From: Artemisia argyi
Taxonomy: Eukaryota > Streptophyta > Magnoliopsida > Asterales > Asteraceae
Assembly: GCA_030686995.1 (NCBI GenBank)
Contig: CM060696.1
Span: 8,166,487-8,230,486, forward strand
DNA: 64,000 nt
Direction: 5' to 3'
Position 1 is the first letter of the stretch, and every line of letters begins with the position of its first letter. A program made the translations under genes and the position numbers. Shown piece by piece: positions 1 to 11,100 of this stretch. The notes below the pieces were generated by a model, which was given only the letters and a program-made list of their open reading frames with translations, did no database searches and was not told the DNA's origin.

Positions 1-1780
1 ATATATATATATATATCGTATGTATCAATGTTAGTGTTGAAATTCTCGGGTTGAAATCCTTGAAATAACGCTTTGTAGTGATAAAAATATACTTTTAATC
101 ATTAATACTTCGTTAGTTATGAATTTGGGTACTTGGTATTATTTCTAGAAATCTAGAGTTACTACGTAGTTTTAGCGTTATTATTTCTAAAAGCTGTCAA
201 AACAATATTAGTTTTGCCGATATTGAAACGTGAATATCTATGTCGTTATAAGTCCGTTTTACTTGTTCTTTATATCCACGGTTACGTCTTAGTATGTAGT
301 AATATATTTTGGAAAGCTTGGCTCCTCCGGGTTACATCTAAAGCCTTGTTTTGTCTGACGAAAAACGTCCAACAGCATGTATTTTCAGAAAATATACTTT
401 TCGTCAATAAACTTGCAAAAATCATAACTTCTTCGTTATAAACTCTTTTTAATCCATTCTTTCGCCTACCGATTCGTTTTTGAAAGTATTTTCTAAAAAT
501 TTTGCCAAAGTTTCCTTTGTGTTTACTGATTTTCCTGGATTTAACAAAATGGGACAGAATGTTTATATACTTGTTACAAATCCATTTCCAAGGTTCAAAA
601 CTAGTTTCTACTTCAACCAAATCTCTTGCAAACACCACAACTCTATACTAATCCTACCATACACCTTCTTAGGGTTCCATGGGTTCCTAATCACTAGTAA
701 TCATGTTAATTTAACAAAGGAACACCTAAATCAAAATCTAGGGTTTGTATGTTCAAAAAGTTAACAAAAATAATGTGGTATAGCTAACTTGTACATGAAA
801 TTAAGCATGAATACTATAAGATACATATGTTAATTAGATGAAAACATGAAAATAAATTTGATAACTCACTTTGAAATAATAGGTGATGAGATGATGAGAA
901 ACCTTGGATTACTTGTGTTTTTGTTGTATGATTCTTGATTAGGAAGGTAAAGTGAACAACTTCTATGCTTTAACTTTTGGAAAAAGATCACTTGATCATG
1001 GATTATGGTGAATTCGTGGGTTTGAGATGGAAAGGATGAAGAATGAGAGCTTTTTGATCTATAAATTATACATGATTATGTTTTTGTGGTTTATGTAAAT
1101 AAGTAAACAAGTATAATGTATTATATGCATACATAAATGCCAAGGGTTAAGAAACTTTGTAAATTTTGCCTAGTGAGAACTTTAGGGGCCGGTCCATGGT
1201 GGATGGGGGGGGGGGGGTAGGGTAGTTTTGATCTAATTAGAAAATTTGTGTAAGGTTATGTGTTGTTATGTGTTATTAGTTAAAATCGGGTACCGGGTTT
1301 GATAGAAATAAATGTTAACAAAGTTATTCGGGATAAAATAAAGGTGTAAAAATGTTAAAAATTATTATGGGTACAATTACCGAGTTTTCGGGTGATTATT
1401 GTTTAGTTTTCACGAAAACCGTCGTAATATTTATAAACTTACGTTATAAATAAAATAAATTTCCAAAATACTGGGTAAATGAATATTATAACTTTTATGA
1501 TGATATAATGGATATAAAAATATGTCGGGACCATTGTGGGAATATTTAGATATATTCGTCGTGTTTATTAACCGGGTGTTAACGTTTATTATAAATAATT
1601 ATAAGGAAAACGTTAAATGTATCAAATATATAAATTTGAAAATCCTAAGAGTGGTATAACATGAAAACGCTATTATGATGATATGCAGACTGTCTCTAGT
1701 CCGTATGCAGTGTCCTTACTGAAAATGAATTGAATTTGCACCTAAACCCATACGGTTACACGAATTTTAATACCCGTAAA
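1..1780. other. non-coding left edge, probable decayed LTR sequence
   Basis: I see no convincing gene here. The stretch opens with a short AT dinucleotide run (1-16), contains a 13-G homopolymer (1205-1217), and is otherwise AT-rich with short spurious ORFs on both strands. Its texture resembles decayed gypsy LTR sequence, but I could not pair it with a second copy in the window. The LTR reading is inference only. Confidence 0.4.
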
Positions 1781-1810
1781 CTAAATTTACGATGAAATGT
1801 GTAATGCAAG

Positions 1811-1940
1811 TGAATAGTGAAAACTTTTCCGGCAATGAATAGTGTTCAGTGAATAGTAAAATTTCTGAATGCTTCTCTGAATGTCAAACTGACACCAAAA
1901 ATGATGAATAGTGTTTGATGAATAGTGTTTGATGAATAGT
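1811..1940 (+). repeat. short repeats of TGAATAGT
   Basis: The octamer TGAATAGT occurs at 1811, 1836, 1850, 1905, 1919 and 1933. The last three lie in a perfect 14-bp tandem arrangement (TGAATAGTGTTTGA). The block lies directly upstream of the truncated copia reading frame that begins near 1981 and may mark the breakpoint between unrelated sequences. Confidence 0.7.
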
Positions 1941-1980
1941 GTTTTTCCAAAGTTCAGGAAATGACCTGAAATGACCTGAA

Positions 1981-3639
1981 ATGGTGAGTTGTGACCAAAA
2001 GTGCACAACAAAACAAGGTGAAAAGATCAAAAAGTTGAAAAAGAGACTTCGATATTTGGAAAGTCAACAGAGCTCAAGAAAAACTCAGTTCAGACGTTTG
2101 AAGAAGGTTGGCACAGCACACAGGATGAGTTCTTCTAAGGCTGCTAGTTTGGAGGATCCTCCCAAATAGGGGAGGAATGAAAGCAGAGTCTCAGGGGAGG
2201 AAACAACAAATGCTGAAGGTGCTTGTGCTGATATGCATGTGGATATGGATATTGGGATTGATAGTGGTGATAATATGGATGATGACTATGTAGTTGCTGA
2301 CAATGAGGGTAATGAGGCGGTTTTGGAAGATGTAAATAAACAGCAGGTAGTGGAATTTCCAGGTGAAAATATTGTACAAGCTTCAAAGATCATAGTGGAG
2401 ACTAATACTAGTTTGGGAGAAACTGCTGCTACTAGTAATGTTGAACAACTAGCCAAGGTGGTACAAGATGTTTCTACTGCTGAAGAGGTTGCAAAGAAAG
2501 TTGATGAAGCTGAAATAGCTAAATTTATGGATGAGAAAAGGAGATATAAAGTGTCTGAATTTGAAACAGAAGAGCAATTAGCATTCATTCTTCAAGAAAA
2601 GGAGAAAAAAAGAGATCATGCAGAAAAAATGCAAGCTTTTATTGATGAGGATGAAGTTCTACAGGCTAGAATTGCAGAACTTTACAAAGATAAGACTTTA
2701 ACTGATGATAACAGAGTATAAAGACTTGCTGATTTGATAAATGAAAGAGGTGTAGAATTAGCTTTGAGTCAGCGAAGTAAGTCAATGAAGCAAGGTCAAA
2801 GTCAGAAGAGGAAAAGAAATACCACAAAGTCTCTGCTCATGAGTGTAATGAAAACATACTTAAAGAATCAAGGTTTTTATAAACCTCATCAACTCAGGGG
2901 AAAGTCATATGACCAAATTGCACATCTATACTACCACTGCAAGAGATATATTGAAGAAAAGTTTATCCCCATGGGTACAGAAGAAACACCATCAAAGAAA
3001 CAAAAGATCATTGAAGACAAGCATGCTGAGAAGAAGAATGATTCACAAAGAAATGAAGATAGCTCTTCTGTTGATCAGATGATGGTGATTGTTCTTGAAA
3101 CATTATATGTTGATCCTATTCAATCTAGACATCCAATCATAGACTGGGAGATTTACAAAGATAAATTTGGAAATGCTTGGAAGATAATCAGGCTTGGTGG
3201 AGGATCAGAAGTGTGCAAAAGTTTTTAGAAATTGATAAGAAGAAGTGACAGAGAAGACTTAAACAGATTATGGGAGTTGGTTAAAACAAAACTCAAAACA
3301 ATCAAGCAGCCAGATGTGAAAGAGCAAGAGTTGTGGGTTGAGTTACACAGGTTATATGAACCTGATCCAGCTGATATCTATTGGAACTTCCCAATTTATG
3401 ATCTGTCAACTTCATGGAAGTTTTATGATAGTTGCCATGTACATCAGTTATCAACACAAGGTGGAGTTGATGTTTTTATACTTGTAGAAAAAGAGTATCC
3501 GTTGAGTGCTAATTTACTTGCTGTGATGATATCTAAAAAGATCATATGTGAAGAAATTACAGAGGTAGTTAAAGATCTCATTGAAAGAATTCGTGCTCAG
3601 TATGAGAGACAAATGCAAGAACGGAATAAAAGAAGATAA
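1981..3639 (+). pseudogene. Ty1/copia C-terminal extra domain, three in-frame stops
   Basis: One reading frame runs from 1981 to 3639 without a frameshift, interrupted by stops at 2167-2169 (TAG), 2719-2721 (TAA) and 3226-3228 (TAG). The product starts with a basic coiled-coil-like segment, continues through an acidic low-complexity stretch with glutamine/lysine-rich helices, and ends in a conserved block with motifs such as SDREDLNRLWELVK, YDLSTSWKFYDSCHVH and LVEKEYPLSANLL. From memory, this layout matches the accessory domain downstream of RNase H in many Asteraceae copia polyproteins. RT, integrase and the gag core are absent, because the frame is closed by stops just upstream of 1981. 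I therefore read it as a 3' fragment of a copia element. Its molecular role is not known to me. Three stops but no indel in about 1.65 kb suggests fairly recent inactivation. Confidence 0.75.
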
Positions 3640-3993
3640 GGTGTTTGGAGGTAGCAGGGGTGTAGCTTCTCTGTTTTCATTAAACAGAGAATTGTATCTT
3701 CTCTGTTGTTTGTGCAAAAGTTACTAATGCTATTATTAAGTTACTACTGCTATTACAATAGTTGTTTGTGTAATTTAGCCTATTGTAATGGATTTAGACT
3801 CCAAAAAGTCAAGCTTTTCTATGGCAATGAAAAAATTTGCAGTTTTCACTAGTATATCTACTTGCAGGCAACATAATTAATAATATAACATTAAAATTGA
3901 TTAAAAAAACATAACATACCATGACATGATAAAAACATAACATTAAAATTCAAAGGAACATAACATGGTTGATAAAAAACATTGAAAGAAACT
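3640..3993. other. non-coding stretch with a 10-bp hairpin
   Basis: A perfect 10-bp inverted repeat (TTCTCTGTTT at 3667-3676, AAACAGAGAA at 3682-3691, 5-nt loop) lies just after the copia fragment. It is followed by AT-rich sequence with repeated AACATAAC words around 3870-3965. I see no gene. It may include the 3' untranslated and LTR remains of the copia fragment. Confidence 0.4.
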
Positions 3994-4335
3994 CTAAAGT
4001 CCCTTGACAAATGCGTGCTTGTTGAAAAGCTTGAGCTTCGCTTCGGCAATCTTCTTCTTCAATTCCAAAAGCTCGATAACGTCGAACTTTTGAAGCTTCT
4101 TAAAATACTCCAAGCACTTGAACATCTGCACCGAAGGACGCACAAGTTCCATTTCAGCCATGTACTTGTTCCTTTGATTAACAATATCAAGCAACTCTTG
4201 TTATGCCGTAAACAGATCTTTCGCATACTTCACATCACGTTGTGTCTCCCTATCAAAATACACCGTCATTTGGTATGGTAACTCAGTTGAGTTAGCAGCC
4301 GCTTCAAGTTCCCGAAGAAGCACAAATTGAGACAT
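3994..4335 (-). pseudogene. small hypothetical protein with one premature stop
   Basis: On the minus strand an ATG at 4333-4335 opens a 114-codon frame ending at TAG 3994-3996. The only interruption is a TAA at 4201-4203 (codon 45). The product would be about 113 aa, starting MSQFVLLRELEAAANS. It is largely helical and charged, with a Lys/Glu/Leu-rich C-terminal half containing LLELKKKIAEAKLKLF. I do not recognise the family. The single stop in an otherwise clean frame, and an in-frame ATG at the start, suggest a recently lost gene or a transposon-borne accessory ORF. It has no obvious operon or domain partner. The neighbouring sequence towards 5652 belongs to a CACTA-like end, so it could have been carried by that element, but this is speculation. 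Confidence 0.5.
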
Positions 4336-4879
4336 TCTTACACTCTTTGATACAATTTATGTTTTACTGTTTTTGTTTACTGGATGAATGCGGAAGTTAC
4401 TTGGGTTATAGCATATAAATAGGCGGGGTAATTACATCTGAAAATGTGTTTTAGGCGTGTTTGGGTAATAAATGCTAAACGTTTGGGTTACCAACATACA
4501 CATCCCAAAATTTCCTAGTAACATTAATTTATGCCTAGCAGCATTAAGTTATGCCAAGCAACATTAACATAATTAAAGTATATTACAACTACTTCAGTTT
4601 GTTTAACTTGATGTTTTAACTTTATTTCTTTTGTAAATACAAGAATTTTAATTAGATTATAACTTTTACATTATAGTTTTAAATGATTGTTACAAACATT
4701 TAAAACTACAATATTAAAACAACAAATATTTGTAAACTTTTAAAAAATAAAACAATCCTATCTAAATTCATTTTACAACTAACTAAATCTATTTTTAGGT
4801 AATGATTAACATAATTTAAGTAGACTACAACAACTTCATTTATGTTACAAGGATAAATTTGTACATGGTTAATGGTCAC
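4336..4879. other. AT-rich non-coding stretch with direct repeats
   Basis: There is no gene. A block of about 34 bp beginning AACATAATT is found near 4567-4603 and again, diverged, near 4808-4842. A short threefold repeat of the type TAGCAGCATTAAGTTATGCC lies at about 4515-4570. The rest is AT-rich. Confidence 0.5.
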
Positions 4880-5652
4880 ATATAATACCCTTATAACGTG
4901 GTCATAATCATGATTTAGATACACATTTGTGATATGATGTGACTATTGTAAAGCCTATAGTCACATGATCCTGCTACAATTATATGTGACTATAAACATT
5001 AGGATTTGGAAAGCAAACACACATTAAACTTTAGACACACATATTAACTTACGTGACCATATGTATTGAATTTTCGTTATGCTTAATCATGTTTGTATGG
5101 TTTAGTGTGACCATATATAACATTTGGTCACACTCTTCAAGTGTGTGACATATATTTGTCACTCTTAAATGCATATCGTGACTAACGTTTCAAACTGAAT
5201 TTTTAGTTGTCACACATTTCAAATTCATATGTGGCTAACTATTCAGCAAAGAATAGCAGTCACGTTTATATAATATGTGACAAACTTGACTATATAATTT
5301 AGCCACATATACAATTACCTCATGTGACCATATATCTATTTTGGTCACACTTTTAAATTGTGTGACATATATATGTCACATATGTATATCTATAGTGTGA
5401 CTAATGTTTCGAGCTCATTTGTATCTGTCACACGTCTCGAATTAAAAGTGACTAAATAATCCAATTTTTTTTCCAGTTACCTCTAGTCACATAAATATTC
5501 AAATGTGTGACAATATAATTCCGAAATGGTCACACAAGTCGGATCAAGTGTGGCTGTTCATTTTATTCTGGTACATTTAGTCACGTATAAATGTTACAGT
5601 GTGACATTTCAAAATCGACCATGCGTGACCAATAGAACTTTTTGTACTAGTG
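4880..5652. mobile_element. CACTA transposon terminus with subterminal TGTGAC repeats
   Basis: The block ends in TTTTTGTACTAGTG (5639-5652), the reverse complement of a CACTAGTACAAAAA terminus, which is the canonical end of CACTA (En/Spm) elements. Inward, more than twenty degenerate copies of TGTGAC or its complement GTCACA occur in both orientations, as expected for CACTA subterminal transposase-binding arrays. I could not find the opposite terminus: a CACTAGTA at 3848 lacks further similarity and does not give a matching 3-bp target duplication. The element is therefore annotated as partial. Confidence 0.65.
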
Positions 5653-6229
5653 AACGCATGCCAGCTTGCCAAGCCGAAGCCTCTTGAATTAAGTTTGGAA
5701 TAGTATGAGAATACAACATTATTATATTTTGGGAATTAGGCACGAGAACTTGACTCTATGTTAGAATTGTACACTATGAATTATATAGTATGCCTTGATT
5801 TCTTGATTAAGCATATTGAGACTTATGCGACATTAGAGCGCATCCTGTTCTGAGCATATACTTGAAACTGTGTGATACTTGAATTGATATTATGTTTAAT
5901 TGATGAGATATGTGGTATGATTTATTTGGAAGATTTATGTTATGGTTTGAGTTATGGGTTGGTCTAACGTTAATAAACCAGACCGCTATAGTTATCGGAC
6001 TCATTGGGTTGACGAACCCAATAGAGCCGATAAGTGCATCGGAGGAAATTTATTAGCGTATGACCAACCCATAACTCAAACCATAACATTAAGGATCTGA
6101 TTGTTGTGAACTTTAAACGGAAAAGTTTTCGGTTAGAGATTCTAGCTTATTTAAGATCTGTCGTCATCTTCTAACTCCGCTCCTATTCACTATTGAGGAA
6201 ATCTTGAGAATCTTGTATCTACATGATCG
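5653..6229. repeat. gypsy LTR remnant with a 28-bp perfect inverted repeat
   Basis: This non-coding block precedes the decayed gypsy gag. Positions 5937-5964 and 6062-6089 form a perfect 28-bp inverted repeat around a 97-bp spacer. The spacer contains TAACGTTAATA and an internal palindromic stretch around a GGGTTGACGAACCC core. A related, diverged version of the spacer occurs at about 25565-25670, inside the sequence I assign to the gypsy 3' LTR. This supports reading both as LTR sequence of one element. The left LTR boundary is not resolved. Confidence 0.5.
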
Positions 6230-7256
6230 TGATTGATGCTCATAGTAGGACCACACATACACAACCTGCTGCTGCTATTAACACATGTCGTTGTGGTCAG
6301 CCCCTATTCATTCCAAACTAAACTACAAACAAGTAGATCTCGCCAAAACAGGCTGAAACAAGTCGAGCACTATAGATCAGTTAGTGACCCAATGAGTGGT
6401 CGAGATACTAACTAAGACACGCTGCTTAAAACCTCTGCCGAGAATTCAAAACCCGCAAACGATGCCGGTAAGGGAACGTGCGAGGGATTACGAAGCTGTA
6501 AGATAATTGGATCAGCGGGACCGAGGAGTATTGATGTGACTTATCCAACGTCTTGAGAAGAATTTAAGGCGATTATGCTTAGTAACTACTGCCTCCGAGG
6601 TGAGCTAAGAAAGATGGGAAACTTGAAGCATGGAATCGTGAGGCAAAAGGTGTCGATAAGCCGAATCAGGCCCGTCATTTCCGGGAGCTGTCACTACGGT
6701 GCTCTGAGCTACACTTCACAATACTGTTGAAGATTTAGTGGTACGAAATACAACTGAGGAAGTGGTTGACAACAAGAGGTAGTGAGAAGATCACCCAAGG
6801 AGTGGGAAGCCAAGTTCTAGAATCACAATATGAGAGGTACTGAACTACAGACCTATACTCATCGCTTCCTTGAGATTAGTCCAGTCGTGCCCTGAAATAG
6901 TATAAGAGTGGGGCTGGTATGGCCGAGCATTTCAGTGGGAGGTTATCGCAACCATTCATAGACAATGTAATCTCGGCTGAGACAACTAGCTTCCACGACA
7001 CCACAAACTGGGCAGGGGACCGCATGAACTCAGTAATTGGTGATGCTGTCGCTGAGATAGTGACAAGAGAAAATGGGAAGGTTTCGCAAAGGGTGAAGAA
7101 AAACCGACAAATGACAAGAGGTCATTAGGGATTATGCTGCCAAAGCTATAGAGAAGCAGAGATACACTAAGAATCAACCTAAGTGCGACCGTTATAAGCA
7201 CACCACTTTGGTGGGTGTGCCGAGACGTGTCGTAAGTGTTTTGGGTTGGACACTTA
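6230..7256 (+). pseudogene. decayed Ty3/gypsy gag up to the zinc knuckle
   Basis: No long ORF survives, but short frame pieces align in order with chromovirus-type gag as I know it. About 6530-6620 encodes a DVTYPTS-EEFKAIMLSNYC segment followed by an ELRKM helix. About 6800-6890 encodes WEAKF then MRGTELQTYTHRFLEIS. About 6905-7130 continues through the distal gag. About 7185-7250 encodes a degenerate zinc knuckle with spaced cysteines (CDRYK, GGC, ETCRKC). Frames change several times and stops are frequent, so it cannot be functional. The young copia element inserted inside the zinc-knuckle segment at 7256, and the gypsy sequence resumes after 12640. Confidence 0.7.
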
Positions 7257-7665
7257 TGTTGTTTATATGGGGTAATGGGTATCCTGATAGCAATTAGAAG
7301 TCACGAGAAAACGTTTTCAGATCGATTAATTGGAGTGGATACCAATTAACAATCGGATAAAATCTAATTGATTCAAGTTTGTGTATGTTGTTATGGTTGC
7401 AATCAGAATCGTTTTTCTTCCTCTGTCTGTTCATCAGAACCGTTTTTGTGATAAAACGTTATTTAGGGCTAACTGCCTTGTGGCAGTTACAAGGTCTCAA
7501 ACTGCCGCCCCTTGGACCCTGCTTCTCTCAGGGGCGTTGCCCCCGAACCCCCACCAAGGGGGCTACCGCCCCCTTGGAACCCCCGTTAGTCCAGTTAATA
7601 TTCATATAAGTGTCGACCCTTATATGTATATTAAACTCAATCTATTTTACACTAAAATACCAACA
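7257..7665 (-). repeat. copia 3' LTR (409 bp)
   Basis: It begins TGTTG and ends CAACA and matches 12227-12635 at every position I compared. It contains a GC-rich segment with CCCCCGAACCCCC near 7530-7550. On the coding (minus) strand an ATATAAGG TATA-like motif lies near the start of the LTR, as expected of a U3 promoter. Confidence 0.95.
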
Positions 7666-8199
7666 AACCTCCCCCATTTTAGTGTAATCATAAATTAACT
7701 AACTAGTTCACAGCAAACAATCAAACTAATGCATAAATGAAATGTCGAGACGATTGAATTTCATATTAGTATATTACACATTCCAAATATTCGGATATCA
7801 AGGTTTCCCGAAAGATTGAACCTTGTAATATCACTATTGAATACATGAAGATAATATACACATTAGTTTTACATACACAATTTCTTACTTGACACATTAT
7901 TTTACTAGCCTATGTCCCTATCCTTTCTTGAGTACATCGAAGCCAAGTCCCAACTTCTTGAAGCAGCTAAACTTCGTACTCATATAGGTAGTTCTTTTAA
8001 TCTCGCACCTGCAAATGCAATTTTTCAAAAGAACTATTAAGAAGAACACTTCAACCTTCTTTATCTTGCAGAACCGAACACATACCTTTGGGATAATTTA
8101 ATGTTGTGTTCCAAACTCTAGATGTTAAGCTTTCCACATTCAAAATTCAGCACCTAACGTCATATTAGGTGGGAATTGGGTATCTTAACATGAGAGCTC
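7666..8199 (-). other. copia 3' untranslated region and polypurine tract
   Basis: This stretch lies between the polyprotein stop and the 3' LTR. It holds the polypurine tract next to the LTR (minus strand AATGGGGGAGGTT, 7666-7678), which would prime plus-strand DNA synthesis. I see no further ORF here. Confidence 0.7.
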
Positions 8200-11100
8200 T
8201 TATATGGACTTTAACCCCAATCCCACAGCTGATCCTTTCACGAGATCTCTACATAACCCTTTGGTTAAATGATCAGCTAAATTCCGATGAGTTGCAATCC
8301 ACTCAACGGATATGACACCATGCATTATGAGCTCACGAACCATGCTGTGTCTTACACCTAAGTGTCTTGACTTGCCATTATACACTTGACTATAAGCCTT
8401 AGCCAAAGTAGCTTGACTATCACACCTGATAGAAATAGAAGAAATCGGCTTTGGCCACAACGGAATTTCATAAATCAAATTCCTTAACCATTCAGCCTCA
8501 TTACCGGCTGCCGCCAAAGCAACAAACTCGGATTCCATAGTTGAGTTTGTTATACAAGTCTGTTTCTTTGATGCCCAACTAATGGCACCTCCCCCAAGAA
8601 GGAACACCCATCCAGATGTAGAAGAATGATCTTCTTTATTGGATATCCAACTTGCATCGCTAAAACCCTCAATTACTGAAGGAAACCCAATGTAAGTTAA
8701 CTTATAATCAACCGTTCCTTTCAAGTACTGAAATACTCGATCCAATGCTCGCCAATGAAATGTACTAGGATTGCTAGTAAACCTACTAAGCTTTCCTACT
8801 GCATAAGCAATATCCGGCCTAGTACTTATCATAGCATACATTAAGGATCCAATCCTTTTCGAGTATTCAAGTTGAGACACCGCTTTACCTTTATTAGGTA
8901 AAAGTTTAAGTTGTGGATCCATGGGAGTACCTATGGGAGAACAATCCTTGAAATTGAACTTATCCAAGATCTTCTCAATATAATGTGATTGAGAGATTGA
9001 AATACCTTTGTTCTCACGTATGATCTTGATTCCTAAGATCACCTCCGCCTCCCCCATGTCTTTCATAGCAAATTTAGATGACAAGAATTCCTTTGTCTCA
9101 TCCACTTGATCTTGGTTTGTACCAAAGATCAACATGTCATCTACATATAAGCATATAATGACTCCATTTTTAGAATCATCAAATTTACTATAAACACATT
9201 TGTCAGCTTGATTTAAAACAAAACCACTTGACAACACAATTTCATCAAATTTTTGATGCCATTGTTTAGGTGCTTGTTTTAACCCATAAAGAGATTTAAC
9301 CAACTTACATACCTTGTGTTCATGTCCAGGCATAACAAACCCTTCGGGTTGTTTCATATAAATCTCTTCATCTAATTCACCATTCAAGAATGCAGTTTTC
9401 ACATCCATTTGGTGAATTACAAGATTGTGTATAGCAGCTAATGCTAATAACAATCTAATAGTAGATATCCTAGCAACCGGAGCATATGTGTCGAAATAAT
9501 CAATACCCTCTTTTTGTCTAAAGCCTTGGATTACCAACCTGGCTTTATACTTATCAATAGTACCATCTACTTTCATCTTCCTTTTGAAGATCCATTTACT
9601 TCCTAATGGTTTACAACCAGGAGGTAAATCAGCCAATTTCCAAACTTCGTTTTGCAAGATTGAATCCATCTCATCTTGGATTGCTTCTTTCCAAAAAGCA
9701 ACATCCCTTGAAGCCATTGCTTCACTATATGTCATTGGATCCTTATCAATATTAAAACAATATTGATATTGATAATTAATTTCATTCCTTGATCCTTCAA
9801 CTAAGTAAAGTTGAAAATCATCACCAAAAGTTTTGGTTTTTCTTACTCGTGTACCCTTTCTTGGTTCAGTGCTAGTCGATGAAACATCTTTGGTATTAAC
9901 CGGTTCCTTATAACTATGAATCATGTCCCTTGGCCTAGGTATAGATGTGAATCTTTCTTCATCAAAGATTGCATCTCGTGATTCTATCACAGAATTCACA
10001 GAAACATACTCATTAGGTTCTAATACATAAAACCTATATGCATATGAGTTTTCAGCATACCCAATGAATATGCAATCTATACCTCTTTCACCTAAAGTTT
10101 TCCTTTTAGGTTCAGTGAGCCTAACAACAGCCCTACATCCCCAAACTTTGAGAAAACTCAAGTTTGGTGCTTTTTTATGCCAAAGTTCATAAGGAGTTTT
10201 CTTATTGCTTTTACCAGGGATACGGTTCAGCAAATAACAAGCCGTTAACATGGCTTCTCCCCAAAATCCTTCACTTAACCCCGAATAAGATAACATTGAA
10301 TTCACCATTTCTTTCAATGTCCTATTCTTTCTTTCAGCCACACCATTTTGTTGTGGTGTGTATGGAGCCGTTGTTTGGTGTATTATTCCGGTAGATTGGA
10401 AATATACCGGATCATAATACTCCCCTCCACGATCGGTACGCAAGATTTTTACCAAATCCTTTTGATGAAGCTCTACCTCTTGTTTATAAATACGAAATTT
10501 ATCAAGAGCTTCATCCTTTGAATGCAATAAATATATATAGCAATAACGTGATGCATCATCAATGAAAGTTATGACATATTTCTTATTTCCTAGAGATGGT
10601 GTAGCATGCAAATCACATAGATCACTATGAATAAGGTCTAATAGTTTGGATTCACGATTTGCATTTTTAAATGGTTTTCTAGTTATCTTAGTTAACATGC
10701 AAGTTTTACACTTATTATGGTCCAACTCAATAGATGGAATCATACTCATTTTAGACATCTCTTTCATTCTTTTATAATGAACATGTCCTAGTCTAGCATG
10801 CCATAATTCCATGTTACTAAGTTTAACACTAGATATAGAATTAACCATACAAATCGAATTAAAAGTAGAAGGCATATCTAAATTAAGCATAATCATTCCA
10901 TTACACAAATAACCAAATCCAACAAAAGAACCATGTTTCGACAAGATATACTTATCGGATTCTAACACTTGTTTGTACCCACAATTATTTAATACTACTC
11001 CGGACAACAAGTTTTTCCGAATACCGGGCACATACAATACATTACACAACGAAATAGTTTTTCCAGAAGTAAAAGTTAAATCTACTAGTCCAATTCCAAG

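Noticed and set aside
3847..3854. CACTAGTA as the left end of the CACTA element ending at 5652
   Set aside because: Similarity to the right terminus stops after eight bases, and the flanking 3 bp (TTT against AAC) do not match.
7379..7698. 76- and 105-codon ORFs in the copia LTR, duplicated at 12349
   Set aside because: They are LTR sequence on the antisense strand, without domain or start support.
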